From an uncultured Prevotellaceae bacterium (lineage in GTDB: Bacteria > Bacteroidota > Bacteroidia > Bacteroidales > Bacteroidaceae): a stretch of 64,000 bases of DNA. Shown in pieces: positions 52,793 through 62,798 of the stretch; positions within the stretch are counted from its first letter, which is position 1, and each line of letters starts with the position of its first letter. The position numbers were made by a program, and so were the translations under genes. The notes under the pieces were generated by a model that was not told the origin of the DNA, ran no database searches, and was given only the letters and a program-made list of their open reading frames with translations. Location of the stretch: contig OMZS01000013.1 of NCBI GenBank assembly GCA_900315565.1, positions 25,820 to 89,819 of the forward strand, in the 5' to 3' direction.

Positions 52793-55096
52793 CTATTTCA
52801 ACACTCCATTCAATCGGTTCTTAATCTTGTCCACGTAGGCATCGATGACGGCCACGGCTGTAATGTTCACCACGTCGCGCACCGAGCTTCCGAAGTCGGT
52901 GAAGTGGATGGGCTTGTTCAGTCCCATCTGAATGGGGCCAATGATTTCCACGTCGGCGTCGAGCGCCTGAAGCAGCTTGTAGCTCGAGCGTGCGCTGGTG
53001 AGGTTGGGGAAGATGAGCGTGTTCACGTTGAGTCCTTTCAGTCGGGTGAAGGGGTACTGTTCGTCGCGCAGCTCATTGTCGAGTGCAAAGTGTATTTGCA
53101 TTTCGCCGTCAATGGCCAGGTCGGGATACGACTGCTGCATTTTCTCCACGGCATATTTCACCTTCTTCGAGCCCTCGCTGGTGTCCGAGCCGAAATTCGA
53201 GTGGCTGATCATGGCGATGTTGGGTTTTTCGTTGAAGAACCGCACAGCCGTAGCCGACAGTTTGGCAATATCCACCAGCGTCTCAGTGTCGGGGTTGGCG
53301 TTCACCAGCGTATCGCCAATATAGAGTGTTCCCTTGGGCGAGTTGATGATGTGCATGGTGCCGAAATGCTTAAATTCGTCGCGAATGCCAATCACCTCCT
53401 TGGCCACCTTGATGGTGTTCGAGTATTTGGTGTAAAGACCGGTGATGAAAGCGTCGGCCTCGCCTGTTTCAACCATCATCATACCAAAGTAGTTGCGCTC
53501 GAACATTTTGTCGTTGGCCTCCTGATAGGTGTAGCCCTCGCGCTGACGCTTCTGGGTGAGTATGCGTGCATAGCGTTCGCGGCGCTCCTGCTCGCGTGGG
53601 TGGCGCAGGTTGACGATTTCTATTCCGTCGAGGTTCAGGTCGAGCGAGTCGGCCAGTTTTCCAATGGTCTCCTCGTTGCCCAACAGTACGGGGTAGCAGA
53701 TGCCCTCGGCCTTGGCCTGAACGGCAGCCTTGAGCATAGTGGGGTGAATGGCCTCGGCAAACACCACACGCTGGGGATGAGCGGCGGCGGTGGCATAGAG
53801 CTTCTGGGTAAGCTTGGTTTCCTGACCGAGCAACACACTGAGCGACTGCTTGTAGGCTTGCCAGTCGGTAATCTGCTTGCGGGCAACACCGCTCTCGATG
53901 GCGGCACGTGCCACGGCTGCGCTCACCTCGCTGATGAGTCTGGGGTCAACGGGTTTCGGAATGAAGTAGTCGCGTCCGAAGTGCAGGTTGTTCACCTTAT
54001 ACACATCGTTCACCACGTCGGGCACGGGCTGTTTGGCCAGGTCGGCAATGGCGTGTACGGCGGCCATTTTCATTTCTTCGTTGATGGCGGTAGCATGCAC
54101 GTCGAGGGCTCCACGGAAGATGTAGGGGAAACCTATGACGTTGTTTATCTGGTTGGGATAGTCGGTGCGGCCGGTTGACATGAGCACGTCGGGGCGTGCA
54201 GCCATAGCATCCTCATAGCTGATTTCGGGAACGGGGTTTGCCAGGGCGAAGATGACGGGGTCCTTGGCCATGGTCTTCACCATGTCTTGCGTCAGCACGT
54301 TGCCCTTGGAGAGGCCTACAAATACGTCGGCACCATTCACGGCTTCAGCCAGCGTGTGAACATCGCGGCGGTCGGTGGCAAAGAATGCTTTCTGCTCGGT
54401 CAGGTTGGGACGGTCGCTGGTGATGACACCCTTTGAGTCGAGCATCAGAATGTTCTCCTTGCGGGCACCCAGGGCCATGTAGAGCTTGGTACACGATATG
54501 GCGGCAGCTCCGGCGCCGTTCACCACAATGCGCACCTTGCTGATGTCCTTGCCGTTCACCTCGAGGGCGTTCTTCAGTCCGGCAGCCGAGATGATGGCCG
54601 TGCCGTGCTGGTCGTCGTGCATCACGGGTATGTCGAGCGTGCGCTTCAGCCGCTCCTCAATGTAGAAGCACTCCGGTGCCTTGATGTCCTCCAGATTGAT
54701 GCCGCCAAAGGTAGGAGCAATCTTCTCCACGGCCTCGCAAAACTTCTCGGGGTCTTTCTCGGCCACCTCGATGTCGAACACGTCGATGCCGCCATAAATC
54801 TTGAACAGCAGGCCCTTGCCTTCCATCACGGGCTTTCCGCTCAGCGCGCCGATGTCACCCAGACCGAGCACGGCCGTTCCGTTCGAAATCACCGCCACCA
54901 GGTTGCCCTTGTCGGTGTATTTGTAGGCATCGTCGGGGTTATCCTGAATCTCCAGGCAGGGGAAAGCCACGCCAGGCGAGTAGGCCAGGCTCAGGTCGGT
55001 TTGGGTACGATAAGGCTTTGTGGGTTTTACCTCAATCTTTCCGGGGCGGCCACTCTCGTGATAGGCAAGTGCGGCCTCTTTTGAAATCTTTACCAT
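52793..55096 (-). CDS. maeB: NADP-dependent malic enzyme with phosphotransacetylase-like domain
   Basis: Oxidative decarboxylation of malate to pyruvate. The 767 aa combine a malic N-terminal domain (about 1-160; [13 protein letters not shown] and [22 protein letters not shown]), the NAD-binding malic domain (about 160-405; [16 protein letters not shown] near 190) and a C-terminal PTA_PTB domain (about 430-767). The latter is a common regulatory part of MaeB, usually catalytically inactive. Diverges from guaD; a possible minus-strand TATCTTTG box lies at 55225-55232 with spacing 22 to TTG. Confidence 0.94.
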   Translation of the reverse strand: MVKISKEAALAYHESGRPGKIEVKPTKPYRTQTDLSLAYSPGVAFPCLEIQDNPDDAYKYTDKGNLVAVISNGTAVLGLGDIGALSGKPVMEGKGLLFKIYGGIDVFDIEVAEKDPEKFCEAVEKIAPTFGGINLEDIKAPECFYIEERLKRTLDIPVMHDDQHGTAIISAAGLKNALEVNGKDISKVRIVVNGAGAAAISCTKLYMALGARKENILMLDSKGVITSDRPNLTEQKAFFATDRRDVHTLAEAVNGADVFVGLSKGNVLTQDMVKTMAKDPVIFALANPVPEISYEDAMAARPDVLMSTGRTDYPNQINNVIGFPYIFRGALDVHATAINEEMKMAAVHAIADLAKQPVPDVVNDVYKVNNLHFGRDYFIPKPVDPRLISEVSAAVARAAIESGVARKQITDWQAYKQSLSVLLGQETKLTQKLYATAAAHPQRVVFAEAIHPTMLKAAVQAKAEGICYPVLLGNEETIGKLADSLDLNLDGIEIVNLRHPREQERRERYARILTQKRQREGYTYQEANDKMFERNYFGMMMVETGEADAFITGLYTKYSNTIKVAKEVIGIRDEFKHFGTMHIINSPKGTLYIGDTLVNANPDTETLVDIAKLSATAVRFFNEKPNIAMISHSNFGSDTSEGSKKVKYAVEKMQQSYPDLAIDGEMQIHFALDNELRDEQYPFTRLKGLNVNTLIFPNLTSARSSYKLLQALDADVEIIGPIQMGLNKPIHFTDFGSSVRDVVNITAVAVIDAYVDKIKNRLNGVLK

Positions 55097-55327
55097 AAAA
55101 ACAATAATCTTTTTATCTTTAACTACTATACGTTGATTCTTCTATACGCTTTGTTGCTTGACAACGAACTCCCAAAAACTCCGTTGAATTCGCCGATTTT
55201 TTGTCAAACACAAATAAAACCGTGCAAAGATACAAAAATCTGAGCAAGCAAGTGCAACGAAAGCACTTTTTCTTTGTCTGGCAAATGAAAAAAACTCATT
55301 TTTCTCGCTATTTTGTTGGACTAATGC

Positions 55328-55358
55328 TTGTATTTTCTTTTATAATTTGCTATTTTTG
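55328..55358 (+). promoter_or_regulatory. Promoter of the guanine deaminase gene
   Basis: TTG (55328-55330), 20 nt, TATTTTTG (55351-55358). The leader is only about 18 nt. Confidence 0.75.
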
Positions 55359-55382
55359 TAGCCGTATAATGAAGTTAACCGT

Positions 55383-56690
55383 ATGATGAAGAAAATCTAT
55401 AAAGCACATATCCTTTTTACAAAGGAGAAAAGCCGTTTCGAACAAATTGAGAACGGCTACATTGCTGTGGAAGACGGTATCATAAGGGGTGTTTTCTCCA
55501 ATTTGGCCGAACTCAAAGAAAAATGCTCTTCAGCTACGCCCAATGGTGAATGGGACGACGTTGAAGTGACCGATTTTGGCAATTGTCTGCTCATTCCTGC
55601 CATGAACGACATGCATGTGCATGCGCCACAGGTGCACAATCAGGGCGTGGCCATGGACCTGGAGCTGCTCCCCTGGTTGCAGAACTACACTTTCCCCGAG
55701 GAGGCGAAGTATGCCGACGTGCATTATGCCGAGCGCATGTATCGCCGCTTCATCCACACACAATGGCTCTTCGGAACCATGCGCAGTTGCGTGTTCGCCA
55801 CCATCCATACCGAAAGCACACGCCTGCTGATGAAGCTCTATCAGGAAGCCGGCATGGGCGCACTGGTAGGCAAGGTAGCCATGAACCGTAATTGTCCTGA
55901 CAATCTTTCTGAAGAGGTGGAAGCCGCCGTAGAGGGCAACGAACGGCTGATAGCCGAGTTCAACCAACCCGGTGCTTTGGTACGTCCCATCATAACTCCG
56001 CGCTTTGTGCCGTCGTGTACGCCTGAGTTGCTGCAGGCTTGTGGAGAGCTGGCCAACAAATACCACCTGCCCGTACAGTCGCACCTGTCAGAGAACACTT
56101 CGGAGATTGCCTGGGTGCAGGAATTGGAAAAGGAGAGCACCTGCTATGGCGACGCCTACAACCGCTACGGACTCTTCGGACAGACGCCCACCATCATGGC
56201 CCACTGCGTATGGACCTCGGGCGAGGAACTCGAAATAATGAAGCACAACGGCGTGATGGTAGCCCATTGCCCTTCCTCCAACTTCAACCTGTCGTCGGGC
56301 ATGGCTCCCGTACGAACCTTCATCGACGAGGGATTGCACGTGGGACTCGGCAGCGACATCAGCGGTGGCCACGACCTGAACATGTTCCGCATGCTGACCT
56401 ATGCCATTCAGATGAGCAAAATGCACTATCAGGCAGACCATAGCAAGATGTTCCTCACGTTGGCCGAGGTGTTCTGGATTGCCACCAAGTCGGCAGGAAG
56501 TTTCTTTGGCAAGGTGGGCAGCTTCGAGCCCGGTTACGAGTTCGACGCGCTGGTCATCAACGACGACGTACTCCACCCCGACGAATACTCGCTCCTTCAC
56601 CGCCTGGAGCGCTTCATCTACATGGGCGACGACCGCCAGATTGCCCACCGTTTCTGCCGTGGAAAGGAAATTATGGAACCGCTCCAGTAG
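55383..56690 (+). CDS. guaD: Guanine deaminase-like amidohydrolase
   Basis: Converts guanine to xanthine in purine salvage or catabolism. The 435 aa start MMKKIYKAHILF (two ATG codons). Metal-binding HVHAPQ is near 78-80, the later HLSENTSE (near 233) and HCVW (near 278) supply further metal ligands, and LGSDISGGHDLNM the catalytic Asp near 330. PRFVPSCTPELL matches the guanine-binding loop of GuaD. Full length. No xanthine dehydrogenase or other purine genes are near. Diverges from maeB. Confidence 0.9.
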   Translation: MMKKIYKAHILFTKEKSRFEQIENGYIAVEDGIIRGVFSNLAELKEKCSSATPNGEWDDVEVTDFGNCLLIPAMNDMHVHAPQVHNQGVAMDLELLPWLQNYTFPEEAKYADVHYAERMYRRFIHTQWLFGTMRSCVFATIHTESTRLLMKLYQEAGMGALVGKVAMNRNCPDNLSEEVEAAVEGNERLIAEFNQPGALVRPIITPRFVPSCTPELLQACGELANKYHLPVQSHLSENTSEIAWVQELEKESTCYGDAYNRYGLFGQTPTIMAHCVWTSGEELEIMKHNGVMVAHCPSSNFNLSSGMAPVRTFIDEGLHVGLGSDISGGHDLNMFRMLTYAIQMSKMHYQADHSKMFLTLAEVFWIATKSAGSFFGKVGSFEPGYEFDALVINDDVLHPDEYSLLHRLERFIYMGDDRQIAHRFCRGKEIMEPLQ

Positions 56691-57119
56691 CACACTTCCC
56701 CCGTCACTAAAGGTAAGGGAGGACGCGTCATCAGAAGATTAGGAGTTTTATTAGAAATAACCTGAAAAAAAAAACTAAAAAAACCTAGATTAACAAGAAA
56801 GATTATACACCTTGTTTATTCGGTTTTTCTTGGTTTTTCTCTGTTTTTCATTTAAAAGCTTCCTCAGAGCTCTGACTAATGTCTTGCAACTTCTTGAACT
56901 CCTTGAACTCCTTGCAACTCCTTGTTGAAGTCTCTCAAGCCGGAACGATTGACCTACATCATATAAACACGGCTTTTGCGAAACTTCTGGTTCACGCATG
57001 TGCATGGATATACTGTTTTTTTGTAATTTTGCACTCACAAACGCCATTGTTCAACTACACACACATCATATCACTCCAAACATTTTTCTAAGAATATAAT
57101 TGCTTTTAGGATAACACAA
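56691..57119. other. 429-base gap between guaD and the SulP gene
   Basis: No gene. AT-rich, with a dispersed repeat copy (56811-56856) and a run of short tandem units (CTTGAACTC, CTTGCAACTC) at 56883-56925. A plus-strand TAATTTTG at 57024-57031 is the likely -7 box of the SulP gene; no good -33 is seen. Confidence 0.6.
56811..56856. repeat. Dispersed T-rich intergenic repeat, copy 1
   Basis: TTATTCGGTTTTTCTTG plus TTTTTCTCTGTTTTT, nearly identical to the copy at 61130-61175; an inverted, partial copy (AAAACAGAGAAAAACC) lies at 58898-58934. Confidence 0.7.
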
Positions 57120-58823
57120 ATGGAAAAGACATTGAATTTCAAAGACTACATTCAGGAAGTGTTCAGGCCAAAGATGATTTCGGCTGTGAAAAACTACGAC
57201 CGCAAGACGTTCATGGCCGACCTCATGGCGGGCATCATCGTGGGCATCGTGGCCCTGCCGCTGGCCATCGCTTTTGGCATAGCCAGTGGCGTGTCGCCCG
57301 AGAAGGGCATCGTGACGGCCATTGTTGCCGGATTCGTCATCTCGGCCTTTGGCGGCAGCCGCGTGCAGATAGGCGGTCCCACAGGAGCCTTCATCGTCAT
57401 CGTGGCCGGCATTATTGATCAATACGGCATGCAGGGACTCACCATAGCCACGCTCATGGCCGGCGTGTTTCTCATCTTGCTGGGCATACTGAAGCTGGGA
57501 ACCATCATCAAATACATTCCTTATCCCATCATCGTGGGCTTCACCAGCGGTATTGCCGTCACCATCTTCACTACGCAAATCAAGGACCTGCTGGGCATGA
57601 ACATGGCCTCCGTTCCCTCTGATTTCATCGAGAAATGGATAGCCTACTTCCAGAACCTGGGCAACATCGACCCCTGGAGCGCCGCTTTGGGACTGGCCAG
57701 CGTGGCCATCATAGCCGTGGCCCCTCGGTTCAGCAAGAAGGTGCCGGGATCGCTCATCGCCATCATCCTCATCACCATCGTGGCCATGTTGCTGAAAACC
57801 TATGCAGGAGTAACCACCATCGAGACCATTGGCGACCGCTTCAGCATCAACGCCACGCTGCCTCAGGCCGCCGTGCCCGTGCTTTCGTGGGAGGTCATTA
57901 AAAGTCTGGTAGGCCCGGCCATGACCATCGCCGTGCTCGGAGCCATCGAGTCGCTCCTCTCGGCCACCGTGGCCGACGGTGTCATAGGTGACCATCACCG
58001 GTCTAACACCGAACTCATCGGACAAGGACTGGCCAACATCGCCTCGCCTCTCTTCGGCGGAATACCCGCCACTGGAGCCATCGCCCGCACCATGACCAAC
58101 ATCAACAATGGCGGTCGCACCCCCATTAGCGGCATTATCCATGCCCTGGTGCTGCTGCTCATCTTCCTTTTCCTCATGCCCCTTGCCCAATACATCCCCA
58201 TGGCTTGTCTGGCTGGCGTGCTCGTGGTGGTGGCCTACGGCATGAGCGGATGGCGCTCGTTTGTGGCACTTATGCGCAATCCCAAGAGCGACATCACCGT
58301 GCTCGTACTCACCTTCCTGCTCACCATCATTTTCGACCTCACCGTAGCCATCGAGGTGGGACTGCTCTGTGCCTGCCTGCTCTTCATGCGCCGCATGGCC
58401 GAGACCACCGACGTGCGCGCCATCTACGACGAGATAGACCTCAACGAGGACGCCGACATGCAGAAAGGAAACCTGGAGCACCTCACCATTCCGCACGATG
58501 TGGAGGTTTACGAAATCAACGGCCCTTATTTCTTCGGTGCCGGCAACCGTTTCGAGGACATCATGGCCCGCTACGGCAATCGCCCCAAGGTGCGCATCAT
58601 TCGCATGCGTAAAGTGCCCTTCATCGACTCTACGGGATTGCACAATCTGGAGAACCTCTGCCTGATGAGTCAGCGCGAGGGCATCACCATCGTCCTCTCG
58701 GGTGTTGTTCCCAAGGTGGAGCAAGTGCTCAAAAACAACGGTTTCAACCAGCTGCTGGGCGAAGAGAACATTTGCAACCACATCGACCTGGCCTTGGCCC
58801 GCGCCCGCGAGATAGTGGGGTAA
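57120..58823 (+). CDS. SulP family anion transporter with STAS domain
   Basis: Inner membrane sulfate/bicarbonate-type transporter. The 567 aa start MEKTLNFKDYIQEVFRPK. The membrane part (about 30-410) has some 12-14 hydrophobic segments with LMAGIIVGIVALPLAIAFGIASG, SRVQIGGPTGAF and PIIVGFTSGIAVT as the SLC26/SulP signatures. The C-terminal STAS domain (about 440-560) contains RKVPFIDSTGLHNLENL. The family carries sulfate, bicarbonate or dicarboxylates; which here is unknown. Overlaid antisense by a long open frame that I reject. Confidence 0.93.
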   Translation: MEKTLNFKDYIQEVFRPKMISAVKNYDRKTFMADLMAGIIVGIVALPLAIAFGIASGVSPEKGIVTAIVAGFVISAFGGSRVQIGGPTGAFIVIVAGIIDQYGMQGLTIATLMAGVFLILLGILKLGTIIKYIPYPIIVGFTSGIAVTIFTTQIKDLLGMNMASVPSDFIEKWIAYFQNLGNIDPWSAALGLASVAIIAVAPRFSKKVPGSLIAIILITIVAMLLKTYAGVTTIETIGDRFSINATLPQAAVPVLSWEVIKSLVGPAMTIAVLGAIESLLSATVADGVIGDHHRSNTELIGQGLANIASPLFGGIPATGAIARTMTNINNGGRTPISGIIHALVLLLIFLFLMPLAQYIPMACLAGVLVVVAYGMSGWRSFVALMRNPKSDITVLVLTFLLTIIFDLTVAIEVGLLCACLLFMRRMAETTDVRAIYDEIDLNEDADMQKGNLEHLTIPHDVEVYEINGPYFFGAGNRFEDIMARYGNRPKVRIIRMRKVPFIDSTGLHNLENLCLMSQREGITIVLSGVVPKVEQVLKNNGFNQLLGEENICNHIDLALARAREIVG

Positions 58824-59291
58824 AAAACCTCGCTTTGGATATCCCACAGAACGAGCAAAAACTGCTATCCAAATCAAAATGGGCAGGGATTCATTAGAAA
58901 AAACAAAGAAAAACAAGGAAAACAGAGAAAAACCAACACCATAATTTTCTCTTATTTCTTTGTTGTTTCCGAAAGATTTCCTATTTTTGCAAGCGATAAA
59001 CATGAAATGTTGAACCCTCATAACCATATTGCGTATGACATAGTGAATACATAAGGACATATAGGATGAACATCCACTTTGATTCTTGTTTCTGAAAATC
59101 GGCAAATTTGAAGAATCTATCAAGAACGAAAGTTGGAAGTTCACGCCGCATGGCGTGGACTTTTGCTCGTTGAAGATAGATGGGTTCTTGCCGATACCTC
59201 AGAAACGTAGACGAAGTAATTAGTCCACGTTCTTTTTTTGTGCATTTTTCAAAATAACAATAACAACTTAACCATTTAAACACAAACGAAC
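58824..59291. other. 468-base gap upstream of the BspA-like gene
   Basis: No credible gene. Holds an inverted copy of the T-rich dispersed repeat (58898-58934), a TATTTTTG box at 58982-58989 and a hairpin AAGTTCACGCC (59137-59147) with GGCGTGGACTT (59152-59162) followed by T's. It could be a terminator or leader structure. If transcription starts near 58996, the BspA-like gene has a leader of nearly 300 nt. Confidence 0.5.
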
Positions 59292-61070
59292 ATGAAAAAG
59301 ACATTCAAATTAACTCTCTTGCTCATCACCCTCCTGAGCTTTTCTAGCTACAAAGCCCTGGCCTACGACATCGCTGTAGAGAATGAAGATAAGGTAACCA
59401 TCTATTATAACTACAGCAGCGATGGGAAGGAACTGAGTGTGACAAGCAATTATGGTTCTTCGAATAGCTATTCAGGAACAGTTATTATTCCTGACGAAGT
59501 GACGTATATGAACAGAACCCGAAAGGTGACTAGCATCGGCAGTTCTGCTTTCTATGGTTGCAGCAGCCTTACCTCCATCACCATCCCCAACTCCGTTACC
59601 AACATCGGAAACTATGCTTTCCAAGGTTGTAGCAGCTTGACCTCCGTAACCTTCGGCAATTCCGTCACCAGCATAGGACAGTGGGCTTTCTCTGGTTGCA
59701 CCGGCCTTACCTCCATCATCATCCCCAACTCCGTGACAAGCATCGGAGAGAATGCTTTCTCTGGCTGCAGCAGCCTTACCTCCGTCACTTTACCTAAATC
59801 ATTGATTAGTGTCGGAAAAGATATTTTCTGGGGTTGCAAAGCTTTGACCTCCGTTATTTATCATTGTAAGGAGATAGGTAATTGGTTCATATGGTCGGAA
59901 GCATATACAATAAAAGAAGTCATTATAGGCGATGAAGTGGAAATAATAGGAGATAGGGCTTTCTCCTGTTGCAGCGGCCTGACATCCGTCACCATCCCCA
60001 ACTCCGTGACCAGCATAGGAAACGATGCTTTCTCTGGTTGCAGCAGCCTGGTCTCCATCACAATCCCCAACTCCGTCACCAGCATCGGAAATTATGCTTT
60101 CTCTAGGTGTAACGGCCTTTACTCTGTTATCATTGGCGAAGGGGTGACAAATATAGGTGCTGGAGCATTTTTAAACTGTAATGGAATAACAGAGTTGACA
60201 ATCGGCAACTCCGTAACCAGCATTGGAGGAAGTGCTTTCTCTGGCTGCAGTGGCCTTACATCTGTCACTATTCCTAATTCTGTTGCAACAATCGGTGGAA
60301 GTGCTTTCTACGGATGCACCAGCATGAAAGAGTTAACCATAGGCAATGCAGTTACTAGTATTGGGACAAATGCTTTTGAGAATTGTTATAATCTCTATTT
60401 GATTACCTCCTTGATAGAGAACCCTTTTGACATTTATGGGAAAGCTTCAAGCAACAGATCATTTAGCCAAAACTCTTTTAATAGTGCTACTTTGTATGTG
60501 CCCACAGGTTCGATAGATAAGTACAAAAACACTATAGGATGGAAAGATTTTTCAAATATTAAGGGTACAGGCGGTGGTGAAACAGGCGATGATAAATGTG
60601 CCAAACCGACCATCAGCTATGCGAACAAGAAATTGACATTCTCTTGCGTAACAGAGGGAGTGGAGTTTGTCTCTGAAATAAACGATTATGACATTGGCAG
60701 TTTCACGGGAAGCACCATTTACCTTTCTGCCACCTATAACATCAGCGTCTATGCCACAAAGAACGGCATGGAGGATTCTGACGTGGCAACGGCCACATTA
60801 GTGTGGATAGAAGCCCAGTTCACTACAGACGAGTCACTGGGCATGAAGCCTATGCAAGCCATGCCTGTGTTGATTCAGGCAGAGAATGGCGAGGTGAGTG
60901 TGCAGGGACTGCCAGAGGGTACGCTGGTGAGTGTGTATGATGTGAATGGCCGTGAGTTGGGCAGCAACCTGAGCCGTGGTAATAACACCAGGGTAAGCAC
61001 CCAGATGGGCTCTGGCAGCGTGGCCGTAGTGAAGATGGGCAACCGGGCTGTGAAGGTGCTGATGAAATAG
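59292..61070 (+). CDS. BspA-type leucine-rich repeat surface protein with T9SS-type tail
   Basis: A 592-aa secreted protein. Signal peptide 1-24 (YKALA). Residues about 70-400 are LRR_5 (BspA-type) repeats of about 23 aa, e.g. IPNSVTSIGNDAFSGCSSLT, in roughly a dozen copies; two units are replaced by longer non-canonical segments (near 195-220). After about 410 come a Gly-rich linker and an FN3/Ig-like domain (KCAKPTISYANKKLTFSC), then the C-terminal about 75 aa (GEVSVQGLPEGTLVSVYDVNGRELG .. VKVLMK), typical of type IX secretion sorting domains. BspA-type proteins bind fibronectin or other host surfaces; that is family knowledge. Confidence 0.9.
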   Translation: MKKTFKLTLLLITLLSFSSYKALAYDIAVENEDKVTIYYNYSSDGKELSVTSNYGSSNSYSGTVIIPDEVTYMNRTRKVTSIGSSAFYGCSSLTSITIPNSVTNIGNYAFQGCSSLTSVTFGNSVTSIGQWAFSGCTGLTSIIIPNSVTSIGENAFSGCSSLTSVTLPKSLISVGKDIFWGCKALTSVIYHCKEIGNWFIWSEAYTIKEVIIGDEVEIIGDRAFSCCSGLTSVTIPNSVTSIGNDAFSGCSSLVSITIPNSVTSIGNYAFSRCNGLYSVIIGEGVTNIGAGAFLNCNGITELTIGNSVTSIGGSAFSGCSGLTSVTIPNSVATIGGSAFYGCTSMKELTIGNAVTSIGTNAFENCYNLYLITSLIENPFDIYGKASSNRSFSQNSFNSATLYVPTGSIDKYKNTIGWKDFSNIKGTGGGETGDDKCAKPTISYANKKLTFSCVTEGVEFVSEINDYDIGSFTGSTIYLSATYNISVYATKNGMEDSDVATATLVWIEAQFTTDESLGMKPMQAMPVLIQAENGEVSVQGLPEGTLVSVYDVNGRELGSNLSRGNNTRVSTQMGSGSVAVVKMGNRAVKVLMK

Positions 61071-61101
61071 GAACAAAGGGATAAGGAATAAGCTTCAATA
61101 G

Positions 61102-61170
61102 AAAAGCAGAGAGAAACAAGGAACTGAAATTGGTTTTATTCGGTTTTTCTTGTTTTTCTCTGTTTTTTTA
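61102..61170 (+). terminator. Terminator after the BspA-like gene, formed by a dispersed repeat
   Basis: AAAAGCAGAGAGAAACAAG (61102-61120) pairs with CTTGTTTTTCTCTGTTTTT (61149-61167), 19 bp with two G-U pairs, and the T-run continues. The right arm is the dispersed T-rich repeat. Confidence 0.65.
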
Positions 61171-61175
61171 TTAAA
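61130..61175. repeat. Dispersed T-rich intergenic repeat, copy 2
   Basis: Matches 56811-56856 over about 40 bases apart from a one- or two-base difference in T-runs. Here it doubles as a terminator arm. Confidence 0.7.
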
Positions 61176-61498
61176 CAAAGGTATGATGGTGGGGGAGTGG
61201 GGAATGCATGTGAAGCAGTGACATAAAGCATTGCTTTGCAAGCGTAAAGGCTAACAATAAAATGATAAAGCAACACTCTGGGAGCATGAAGTATCGCATT
61301 GGAAAACAAAGCTGAAAGCCTCCATTGTCGTCGAATTTGTTGGCAAAGGTAATGAATTTTACCAAGAAATCGTTTCTTTTTGTTATAAGTTGGGCTATTT
61401 TTGACTAAATTTGTGTCCATCAGAGGAACAGGAACCACATCTGAAAGGTGTAAAGGAATTAATCAAACAGGGTAATTATATAAGGATAAAGAAGTAGT

Positions 61499-61711
61499 AT
61501 GACTATCAACGAAAGAATAAACAAAAAACTAAAACCCTGGGGGCTTACTGTTGAAGATTTGAAAGAAGAAGAATTGGCAGAAGCAAAAGAGTGTCTGAAG
61601 CCAGGCACTATTGATGGCTTTTTCTTCAGTGAAGTATTGATTAAGAAGTCGCTTTTGAAGAGCATTGAGCTCAAAAAAAATCGAACTCTTGGATTAGAAT
61701 TTGCTCATTAG
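61499..61711 (+). CDS. Small protein of unknown function
   Basis: A 70-aa charged protein, MTINERINKKLKPWGLTVEDLKEEELAEAKECLKPG.., mostly helical, without signal or TM. I do not recognise a family. Support: an ATG after AAGGATAAAGAAG, normal amino-acid composition and its own terminator (61721-61772). Against: short, AT-rich and unmatched. It lies just before the accessory-looking operon but is separated from it by a terminator and 346 bases. Confidence 0.5.
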   Translation: MTINERINKKLKPWGLTVEDLKEEELAEAKECLKPGTIDGFFFSEVLIKKSLLKSIELKKNRTLGLEFAH

Positions 61712-61720
61712 TTGTGGTTT

Positions 61721-61772
61721 TATCTCGGGCGGAAATGGCGATATTTTATAGGTTTCCACCCGATATATTTTT
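61721..61772 (+). terminator. Terminator after the 70-aa gene
   Basis: TCGGGCGGAAA (61725-61735) pairs with TTTCCACCCGA (61753-61763), one C-A mismatch, extended by TAT/ATA, then ATATTTTTAG. Confidence 0.65.
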
Positions 61773-61863
61773 AGTTTTAATCATTATTTGTGCTTTGCAA
61801 CATTAAATAAAACAAGTTGTTTAATCTTTAATCATTCCTGCCCATACCCATAGCATGGTATTT

Positions 61864-61996
61864 ATAAGTTCAACTTATTAAATACATTTTTCGCTACAAA
61901 ATCGCCGATTTTCGACGTTTTGCGTAATTTTATTACGCGAAATTGCATTTAATTTATGTTTTTCTTTTCGGTTTTCGTTTTTTTTGTGTATCTTTG
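61864..61996 (+). promoter_or_regulatory. Three short palindromes and a -7 box upstream of the 4TM/MBL operon
   Basis: Perfect inverted repeats ATAAGTT-C-AACTTAT (61864-61878), AAAATCG-C-CGATTTT (61898-61912) and GCGTAAT-TTT-ATTACGC (61922-61938) lie 50-125 bases ahead of TATCTTTG (61989-61996). A small hairpin CTGGG/CCCAG (62020-62037) is in the leader. The 346-base gap holds no gene. Confidence 0.5.
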
Positions 61997-62057
61997 TATT
62001 CGATTTCATAATGTATTCCCTGGGGGTAAGGTCCCAGTATAAACAAACAGATTGCCA

Positions 62058-62798
62058 ATGATAGGAAAAATTGAAAAACTACTCAACATGGATGATTACG
62101 ACCTAGAGGCCGTCTTTACTCCGGCTGTTGTTAATGTGCTTATTCTCGACTTCGTTTTCACCTGCACGCTACTCCCCGTCGCAGAGAATACGGAATGGTG
62201 GCGTACAGCTATAGCCATTGCGGCACCGCTTGCAGCGTCTGTAGTGTTATTCCGTTTTGCTATGCACTCGTTCCGCGAGGTGGCGCGTACAACAGTTGAG
62301 AGCATCCTCTACCGCAAAGACAGGCTTCGCTTCCCCACCACATCAATGCTGCTGTATAACGATTCCAGCATCAGTAAAGTAATGAAAAAGAGGGTTCGGG
62401 AAGACATTAAGGCTCAATATAATATAACACTCTGCACAAAAGCCCAAGAAAACGCAGACGAGATGGAGGCACGTAGAACCGCAAAAGATGCCGTTGCGCT
62501 AATACGTAAAACTGTGGCTGACAACAAAGATGCAATGACACGCCGCAAACTGATACGTTACGGAATGTTCCGCAACTTCCTTGGGGGAGCCCTTTTCTGC
62601 CTCCCATTCTCAATCATCTGTTGGGCAGTTAGCTACTATTTGACCAGCGCCAGCAACGTGGCCATCCTTTTCGCCATGTTGGTTTACTTTATTATAGTAA
62701 TTGTGGACTACTTCCTCACCAAGAGTGCAGCCGTAGATTACGCAGAGACATTAATAACTACTTTTGATAAAATGAATCACAATGAAACATACAATTAA
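62058..62798 (+). CDS. Four-TM membrane protein, first gene of the edge operon
   Basis: A 246-aa protein of no family I recognise. The ATG at 62058 is preferred over TTG 62052. Hydrophobic segments: about 20-42 (FTPAVVNVLILDFVFTCTLL), 48-68 (TAIAIAAPLAASVVLFRF), 170-194 (NFLGGALFCLPFSIICWAVSYYL) and 199-219 (VAILFAMLVYFIIVIVDYFL). Two TM hairpins flank a cytoplasmic, charged helical segment of about 100 aa (KAQENADEMEARRTAKDAVALIRKTVADN). The layout recalls membrane effectors of nucleotide-signalling defence systems, but that is analogy only. The downstream gene overlaps it by 17 nt, so the two are translationally coupled. Confidence 0.75.
   Translation: MIGKIEKLLNMDDYDLEAVFTPAVVNVLILDFVFTCTLLPVAENTEWWRTAIAIAAPLAASVVLFRFAMHSFREVARTTVESILYRKDRLRFPTTSMLLYNDSSISKVMKKRVREDIKAQYNITLCTKAQENADEMEARRTAKDAVALIRKTVADNKDAMTRRKLIRYGMFRNFLGGALFCLPFSIICWAVSYYLTSASNVAILFAMLVYFIIVIVDYFLTKSAAVDYAETLITTFDKMNHNETYN

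Larger units (their letters stand above)
61071..61498. other. 428-base gap after the BspA-like gene
   Basis: No gene apparent. The BspA terminator (61102-61170) and T-rich repeat (61130-61175) occupy the first 100 bases. Two TAnnTTTG boxes (61396-61403 and 61406-61413) lie 90 nt before the small gene at 61499, without a well-spaced -33. Confidence 0.55.

Noticed and set aside
52904-54178. 424-aa plus-strand open frame over the malic enzyme gene
   Set aside because: Antisense shadow without recognisable domain.
57066-59144. 692-aa minus-strand open frame antisense to the SulP gene
   Set aside because: It is a Gly/Asp/His-rich mirror of SulP codons with no domain, and it runs on into a noncoding gap. 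The sense frame is a complete, motif-bearing transporter.
58981-59304. 107-aa minus-strand frame in the BspA leader gap
   Set aside because: Starts inside the BspA gene, has no motif, and overlaps a leader hairpin.
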